From the NCBI RefSeq assembly GCF_002934445.1, contig NZ_PTJE01000004.1, positions 1-64,000 of the forward strand: 64,000 nt of DNA, read 5' to 3'. The stretch comes from Nonlabens xylanidelens. GTDB lineage: Bacteria > Bacteroidota > Bacteroidia > Flavobacteriales > Flavobacteriaceae. The notes beneath the pieces are model-generated. The model did not search any database, was not told the DNA's origin, and saw only the letters and a list, made by a program, of their open reading frames with translations. A program made the position numbers and the translations under genes. Positions 59,240-64,000 of the stretch are shown here, piece by piece (the first letter of the stretch is position 1; every line of letters begins with the position of its first letter).

Positions 59240-60280
59240 TTACATATCTTTTGAATTAGTAGCATATACACGCCACTTCTCTATACATTCTACCATATCA
59301 GAGGGAACCTCGCTTGTAAAACTCATCCACTCCTTAGTATGTGGATGCTCAAAACCTAGTGTTCTAGCATGTAATGCCTGACGCGGTAAGACTTTAAAAC
59401 AATTGTCTACAAATTGTTTATACTTAGTGAAGTTAGTTCCTTTAAGAATCTTATCACCTCCATAACGCTCGTCGTTAAATAAGGTGTGTCCTATAAATTT
59501 CATGTGTACACGTATTTGATGTGTACGACCAGTTTCTAGACGACAACTTATAACGCTTACATAACCTAGATCTTCAGTCACCTCATAGTGTGTAACTGCG
59601 ACCTTACCTTTATAAGCATCTTCACCTAACCATACAGTGTTTTGTAAACGGTTTTTAGGGTGGCGTCCTATATTACCTTCTACTGTTCCTTTAGGCTCTG
59701 TAAAGTTACCCCATACTATAGCGATATATTCTCTCTCACTGGTCTTTGCTGCAAATTGAGCAGATAGATGCGCCATTGCTTCTTCTGTTTTTGCAACAAC
59801 TAGTAAACCACTGGTATCTTTATCTATTCTATGTACCAGCCCTGGTCTATTACTCGTATTATTAGGTAAATTATCAAAATGGTGAATCAGAGCATTAATT
59901 AAAGTACCTGAATAGTTACCATGTCCTGGATGCACCACCATACCTGCAGGCTTATTAACGACTACTAAATGGTCATCTTCATAAACTACATTTAGAGGAA
60001 TATCTTCAGCAACAAGAAGTGATTCATGCGGCGGATGGTCAAATAAAACTCTAATATCATCATGAGGTTTTACCTTGTAATTAGATTTTACAACGTCTCC
60101 ATTTACGGTAACCGCTCCTTCTTTTATCCCTTGCTGAATTTTAGAACGTGTTGCGTTCTCTATAAAATTCATTAAATATTTATCTATACGTAAAGGGTCT
60201 TGTCCACTACCAGCAACAAAGTGATGATGTTCATGTTTTTGTTGCACATAATGATTCTCGTTTTCTAACTCGTTATTCAT
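59240..60280 (-). CDS. rluD: 23S rRNA pseudouridine synthase, RluD type
   Basis: A 346-residue enzyme that converts uridines of 23S rRNA to pseudouridine. An S4 RNA-binding domain (LRIDKYLMNFIENATRSKIQ) spans about 30-95. The catalytic Asp is in VHRIDKDTSGLLVVAK, followed by GRTHQIRVHMKFIGHTLFND. The first 25 residues are a Asn/Glu/His-rich extension (NNELENENHYVQQKHEHHHF). It overlaps the upstream PASTA gene by eight bases, a pairing widely conserved in Bacteroidota. Confidence 0.95.
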   Translation of the reverse strand: MNNELENENHYVQQKHEHHHFVAGSGQDPLRIDKYLMNFIENATRSKIQQGIKEGAVTVNGDVVKSNYKVKPHDDIRVLFDHPPHESLLVAEDIPLNVVYEDDHLVVVNKPAGMVVHPGHGNYSGTLINALIHHFDNLPNNTSNRPGLVHRIDKDTSGLLVVAKTEEAMAHLSAQFAAKTSEREYIAIVWGNFTEPKGTVEGNIGRHPKNRLQNTVWLGEDAYKGKVAVTHYEVTEDLGYVSVISCRLETGRTHQIRVHMKFIGHTLFNDERYGGDKILKGTNFTKYKQFVDNCFKVLPRQALHARTLGFEHPHTKEWMSFTSEVPSDMVECIEKWRVYATNSKDM

Positions 60281-60857
60281 TATCGGTAGGTTCTACTATT
60301 TCTGATGGGTTATCACCGTCTGCCAAGACTAAATCAATTATAGATGTTTTACTTAATTGTGTTCCAGGCTCAAGTTTTTTACCTTTATAACGCATTTCTA
60401 GCACCGTATTTTCTGCAATATTAGGTTTATAAGTAATATCACCTATCTTAAATCCTAACGCCTCTAATGTAGGTATAGCCTGCCTTTTAGTTTTAAATAT
60501 CAAATCTGGAACAGTAACTTTCCCATAACCAGACGCATTTAATTTGATATAAACCTGTCTATTCTCTTTTACTAACTTATCTGCTAGTGGATCTTGTTCT
60601 ATTACCGTTCTAGGTGCATAAGCAGGGTTAAAACTAGCACTATCGATAATCTTGCGACGTAGATTAAGCTGTTCTAACTGCTCATCTACCTGAGTGAGTG
60701 TCAGTTTTTCTAAATTAGGCACTTTAATTTCCTGATCGTGATTAGTATACCAGTCTAGCCAGAATAAATAAGCAAAACATAATAAAACAGTAACTAATCC
60801 AGCAATAACTACTTGGATCCAGAAGGCTTTAGTAAAAATGAATCTGAAGAAATTCAT
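60273..60857 (-). CDS. PASTA-domain membrane protein
   Basis: A 194-residue protein with one N-terminal membrane helix (FWIQVVIAGLVTVLLCFAYL) and two to three PASTA-like modules facing the periplasm (IKVPNLEKLTLTQVDEQLEQ, VTVPDLIFKTKRQAIPTLEA, then a last ending IDLVLADGDN). PASTA domains bind peptidoglycan fragments in Ser/Thr kinases and penicillin-binding proteins, but no kinase or transpeptidase domain is present. It is divergent from ddl, which fits a cell-wall role. Confidence 0.9.
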   Translation of the reverse strand: MNFFRFIFTKAFWIQVVIAGLVTVLLCFAYLFWLDWYTNHDQEIKVPNLEKLTLTQVDEQLEQLNLRRKIIDSASFNPAYAPRTVIEQDPLADKLVKENRQVYIKLNASGYGKVTVPDLIFKTKRQAIPTLEALGFKIGDITYKPNIAENTVLEMRYKGKKLEPGTQLSKTSIIDLVLADGDNPSEIVEPTDNE

Positions 60858-60919
60858 AAGGATAAAATGATTTTATAGGCTCGAAAAGATGTATTTTTCT
60901 ATGACCGTTAATAAAAGAA

Positions 60920-60927
60920 CAAAGATA
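60920..60927 (-). promoter_or_regulatory. Putative -7 box of the PASTA-rluD operon
   Basis: TATCTTTG on the minus strand, 62 bases before the PASTA gene ATG. Confidence 0.55.
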
Positions 60928-60938
60928 AGGATAGAAAA

Positions 60939-60951
60939 CGTTCTTAGAACG
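60939..60951. promoter_or_regulatory. Symmetric operator candidate between divergent promoters
   Basis: CGTTCT-T-AGAACG, a perfect inverted repeat with one central base. It lies 11 bases from the minus-strand -7 box and 10 bases from the plus-strand -7 box, where both -33 regions would overlap. Confidence 0.5.
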
Positions 60952-60961
60952 ACATCTTTTT

Positions 60962-60969
60962 TAACTTTG
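60962..60969 (+). promoter_or_regulatory. Putative -7 box of the ddl-coaD operon
   Basis: TAACTTTG, 29 bases before the ddl ATG. Confidence 0.6.
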
Positions 60970-60998
60970 TTGTTTAAGCTTGTTTATAAATTAAATTA

Positions 60999-61979
60999 AT
61001 GAAAAACATCGCAGTTTTAATGGCCGGCTATTCTCATGAGTGGGAAATCTCTATGAAGAGTGGCGCCGTCATTACCCAGAATTTAGATTCTGACTTATAT
61101 AAAGTGTATCCAGTTGCTATTTTAAAAGATAGCTGGCACTATAAAGATGCTGCTGGTAAGTGTCATGAAATAGATAAAAATGATTTTAGCCTCACCATAA
61201 ATGGAGACAAAGTCTACTTTGACTGTTGTTACAACACCATTCACGGTACTCCAGGAGAAGATGGAAAAATACAAGCGATGTTAGAGCTTTTAAACATTCC
61301 ACAAACATCTTGTGATTCTTATCAAAGTGCTATTACATTTAATAAGAGAGATTGTATCGCCATACTTAAACCATGGAATATCACCACAGGTAATCACATG
61401 TACTTGAATCATGGTGATCAAATAGATGCCGAAATAATAGCTCGTAACATAGGTTTACCTTGCTTTGTTAAAGCAAATCGTAGTGGTAGTAGTTTAGGCG
61501 TGACTAAGGTCTATAAGACTAAAGATATGGATGCTGCACTAGAAATAGCCTTTAAAATAGATGATGAGATCATTATAGAATCCTTTCTAGATGGTGTAGA
61601 AGTGTCTGTAGGTGCCTATCAAATAGATGATGAGATAAAAGTTTTACTACCTACAGAAATTGTTAGTGAAAATGACTTCTTTGATTACGAGGCAAAATAT
61701 CAAGGTAAATCTAAAGAAATCACACCTGCACGTATTACCGATGCAAACACGCGTGTAGTTCAAGAAACAACTAGGCGTATTTACCAAGTATTAAAGCTTA
61801 AAGGTCTAGCACGTGCTGACTTTATTTTTCACAATGGCACACCTCATTTTATTGAGATTAACACAAATCCAGGAATGAGTGAAGAAAGTATAATACCACA
61901 ACAAATAAAAGCATCTGGAGATACTATGAAAAATGTATTTACAGAGATTATTGAAAACACTATTAAACACCATAACTAA
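60999..61979 (+). CDS. ddl: D-alanine--D-alanine ligase
   Basis: A 326-residue ATP-grasp enzyme that makes D-Ala-D-Ala for peptidoglycan. Seen: IAVLMAGYSHEWEISMKSGA, VIHGTPGEDGKIQ-like NTIHGTPGEDGKIQAMLELL, FVKANRSGSSLGVTKV, GLARADFIFHNGTPHFIEIN and NTNPGMSEESIIPQQIKASG. Length is normal. Its stop overlaps the coaD ATG by one base (TAATG). It is divergent from a PASTA protein. Confidence 0.96.
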   Translation: MKNIAVLMAGYSHEWEISMKSGAVITQNLDSDLYKVYPVAILKDSWHYKDAAGKCHEIDKNDFSLTINGDKVYFDCCYNTIHGTPGEDGKIQAMLELLNIPQTSCDSYQSAITFNKRDCIAILKPWNITTGNHMYLNHGDQIDAEIIARNIGLPCFVKANRSGSSLGVTKVYKTKDMDAALEIAFKIDDEIIIESFLDGVEVSVGAYQIDDEIKVLLPTEIVSENDFFDYEAKYQGKSKEITPARITDANTRVVQETTRRIYQVLKLKGLARADFIFHNGTPHFIEINTNPGMSEESIIPQQIKASGDTMKNVFTEIIENTIKHHN

Positions 61980-62431
61980 TGAAGAGAGCCGTTTTTCCAG
62001 GGAGTTTTGACCCTATAACATTAGGTCACTTTGATATTATAGAGAGAGGTTTAGGCCTTTTTGACGAGATTATTATCGCTATAGGCGTTAATGCCGATAA
62101 GAAATACATGTTCTCATTAGAAGAGCGCAAGCGTTTTATAGAAGAGTCTTTTAAACATGAATCAAAGATTAAGGTGATGACCTACTCAGGACTTACCATA
62201 GATTTTTGTAAAAAACAAGAAGCTGAATTTATATTAAGAGGCCTGCGTAATCCAGGTGATTTTGAATTTGAAAAAGCCATCGCACACACTAACAGAAAAC
62301 TATCTGAAATCGAAACTGTATTTTTACTTACTAGTTCTGGTAAAAGCTACATCTCTTCTTCTATAGTAAGAGATGTCATTAGAAATAATGGTGATTACAC
62401 CAGTTTAGTACCAGACACAGTAAGAATATAA
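61979..62431 (+). CDS. coaD: Phosphopantetheine adenylyltransferase
   Basis: A 150-residue enzyme that makes dephospho-CoA from 4'-phosphopantetheine and ATP, the penultimate step of CoA synthesis. The nucleotidyltransferase motif is GSFDPITLGHFDII near residues 8-21; ILRGLRNPGDFEFE and ISSSIVRDVI complete the family pattern. It is coupled to ddl by a one-base overlap and is followed two bases later by the M14 gene. Confidence 0.96.
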   Translation: MKRAVFPGSFDPITLGHFDIIERGLGLFDEIIIAIGVNADKKYMFSLEERKRFIEESFKHESKIKVMTYSGLTIDFCKKQEAEFILRGLRNPGDFEFEKAIAHTNRKLSEIETVFLLTSSGKSYISSSIVRDVIRNNGDYTSLVPDTVRI

Positions 62432-62433
62432 AT

Positions 62434-64000
62434 ATGAAAAAACTTATAGCACTTTTTACAGCAGCACTTCTTCTCCACTCTTGTAATAAAACTACTCAAA
62501 AAGAAGCCATACAAGAAGCCAAAGAATACCCAACTGCTTTTGAACTAGGTAACGGTAATCAAACCGCGACCTATAATGAAGTTATTAAATTTTACAAAGA
62601 ACTCTCTACCGACTTTTCTAACATCGAGCTAGAAGAAATAGGTCAGACCGACAGTGGGAAACCTTTGCACTTAATAAGCTTCTCTAAAAATACTATAGAC
62701 TGGAATAGTGCTAATGAAGATAAAATTAAAATATTAATAAATAATGGTATCCACCCAGGAGAAAGCGATGGTATAGATGCTACCATGATGCTCATGAGAG
62801 ATCTTGCTACAGGTGCTATAGACGCTCCAGAGAATTTAATCTTCAGCACCATTGCCGTTTATAATGTAGGTGGCTCTTTAAATCGCAATTCATCTACACG
62901 CACAAATCAAAATGGTCCAGAAGAATATGGTTTTAGAGGTAACGCACGCAATTATGATCTCAATAGGGATTTTATAAAGGCAGACTCGCGCAATGCACTA
63001 GCTTTTTATGAAGTCTACCATAAAATAAATCCAGATATTTTTATTGATAACCATGTAAGTAACGGTGCAGACTACCAGTACACATTAACCCATCTTTTTA
63101 CACAACACAATAAATTAGGCAGTACTACTGGTCATTATTTACATACACAATTACAGCCACAATTAGAAAAAAGACTGGCAGCACGAGAACTTCCTATCAC
63201 GCCTTATGTAAACGTGCACAACGCATCTCCAGTTAAGGGTTTCTCTCAATTCATGGATTACCCTAGATATTCTACTGGATATACCAGCCTGTGGAACACA
63301 CTAGGCATGATGGTAGAAACACACATGTTAAAACCCTACAAAGACAGAGTATTAGGTACAAAAGCTATCATGGAAGAGATGATCCATATAGGATCTGAAA
63401 ATGTAGATACCATAAAGAAAGCTCGCAAGAGTTCCTTTAATAACTTTGAAAACGCAACACATTACACACTCAATTATTCCTTAGATAAAACACAGGCAGA
63501 CACATTAGATTTTCTAGGTTATGAAGCAGTCATAGGAAAGAGTGACGTTACAGGAAATGATTTACTTACATATGATCGCAGTAAACCATTTAATAAAAAA
63601 ACAGTTTATCACAATTACTTTGTAGCAACCGACAGTATATCCATACCAGATTATTATGTAGTACCACAAAGTCAGTGGAAAGTAATTGAATTAATGCGTC
63701 GCAATAACATACAACTAGAGTTTTTAACTAAGGACACTACACTAACAGTAAGTAAATACCGCATAGCAAATTACAAAACAGCTACTAACGCATATGAAGG
63801 TCATTACCCACATAGCGGTATTGATGTAAAAGAAGATGTTGTAGAGTTACGCTTTCGCGAAAGCGATATAATCATCCCAACGCGTCAACCTGGTATTAGA
63901 TATATAATTGAAACTCTAGAACCTGCTGGACCAGATTCTTTCTTTAAATGGAATTACTTTGACACCATTTTACAACAAAAAGAAGGTTTTTCTAGCTATG
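62434..64000 (+). CDS. M14-family carboxypeptidase lipoprotein (3' end outside window)
   Basis: The frame is open from the ATG at 62434 to the right edge, at least 522 residues, so it is cut by the window. Lipobox LLLHSC at residues 12-17 makes it a lipoprotein. The M14 zinc site is seen as NNGIHPGESDGID (His and Glu) and FIDNHVSNG (His), with substrate-binding RNYDLNRDF between. The catalytic Glu is probably in the MMVETHML segment. It starts two bases after coaD, so it is likely part of the ddl-coaD operon, and may cleave peptidoglycan or protein C-termini; the substrate is inferred only. RFRES at residues 473-477 is encoded by a palindrome copy. Confidence 0.88.
   Translation, partial: MKKLIALFTAALLLHSCNKTTQKEAIQEAKEYPTAFELGNGNQTATYNEVIKFYKELSTDFSNIELEEIGQTDSGKPLHLISFSKNTIDWNSANEDKIKILINNGIHPGESDGIDATMMLMRDLATGAIDAPENLIFSTIAVYNVGGSLNRNSSTRTNQNGPEEYGFRGNARNYDLNRDFIKADSRNALAFYEVYHKINPDIFIDNHVSNGADYQYTLTHLFTQHNKLGSTTGHYLHTQLQPQLEKRLAARELPITPYVNVHNASPVKGFSQFMDYPRYSTGYTSLWNTLGMMVETHMLKPYKDRVLGTKAIMEEMIHIGSENVDTIKKARKSSFNNFENATHYTLNYSLDKTQADTLDFLGYEAVIGKSDVTGNDLLTYDRSKPFNKKTVYHNYFVATDSISIPDYYVVPQSQWKVIELMRRNNIQLEFLTKDTTLTVSKYRIANYKTATNAYEGHYPHSGIDVKEDVVELRFRESDIIIPTRQPGIRYIIETLEPAGPDSFFKWNYFDTILQQKEGFSSY
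63850..63865. repeat. Dispersed palindrome copy (in M14 gene)
   Basis: Exact CGCTTTCGCGAAAGCG, read as RFRES, the third possible reading frame. Confidence 0.9.

Overview
The window is AT-rich DNA (roughly one third G+C by eye) from a member of the Bacteroidota, most likely a marine-type Flavobacteriaceae. The evidence is: TAnnTTTG-type -7 promoter boxes with a TTTG -33 element, a SusC/SusD outer-membrane pair, a secreted protease with a type IX secretion C-terminal sorting domain, a giant HYR-repeat adhesin, an ABC-permease/M1-peptidase fusion, and one long str-S10-spc-alpha ribosomal cluster with no tuf gene between fusA and rpsJ. Genus is not provable from the sequence; Nonlabens/Dokdonia-like relatives are a reasonable guess. 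No tRNA, rRNA, IS element or CRISPR array was seen.

Layout. 1-6737 (minus) is the 5' part of a giant surface adhesin that runs off the left edge; it is preceded, two bases away, by a secreted phage-tail-collar-like protein (6740-7318). 7319-7678 is a regulatory gap with several hairpins and the argS terminator. argS (minus) is divergent from a small unknown gene, an ABC ATPase, an ABC-permease/M1-peptidase fusion and an NAD(P)-binding SDR-type protein (all plus). 16216-20286 (minus) holds a nitroreductase, two guanidine-modifying hydrolases (CtlX and a DDAH-like protein) and citrate synthase. 20551-25791 (minus) is a large reprolysin-like secreted protease. Enolase and carA (minus) overlap. 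28498-45377 (minus) is the ribosomal superoperon: rpsL-rpsG-fusA, the S10 and spc sets with secY, infA and rpmJ, then rpsM-rpsK-rpsD-rpoA-rplQ. On the plus strand follow an Omp85-like protein, a SusC-SusD-lipoprotein operon, rlmB and (after a minus-strand rhomboid) rarA. 55571-60857 (minus) holds a HAD phosphatase, a DUF7033/deacetylase-like protein, radC, yaaA, rluD and a PASTA protein; ddl, coaD and a truncated M14 carboxypeptidase (plus) close the window.

Two observations stand out. First, a 16-bp palindrome, CGCTTTCGCGAAAGCG, occurs about ten times, inside genes in all three reading frames and between genes, yet is absent from the 17-kb ribosomal cluster. Second, in the giant adhesin three unrelated domains (a C-type lectin domain with EPN and WND motifs, an NxNFESGDLxGW jelly-roll-like domain, and an unrecognised domain of about 220 residues) are each inserted at the same loop of an HYR domain, with a 79-bp identical stretch just downstream of two of the inserts. 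This looks like a scaffold with exchangeable binding modules. Further leads are RNA hairpins in the ribosomal operon (before rpsD and rplC), a terminator embedded in a convergent gene, a symmetric operator candidate between divergent cell-envelope genes, and several promoters placed so close to the ATG that leaderless transcripts are likely.
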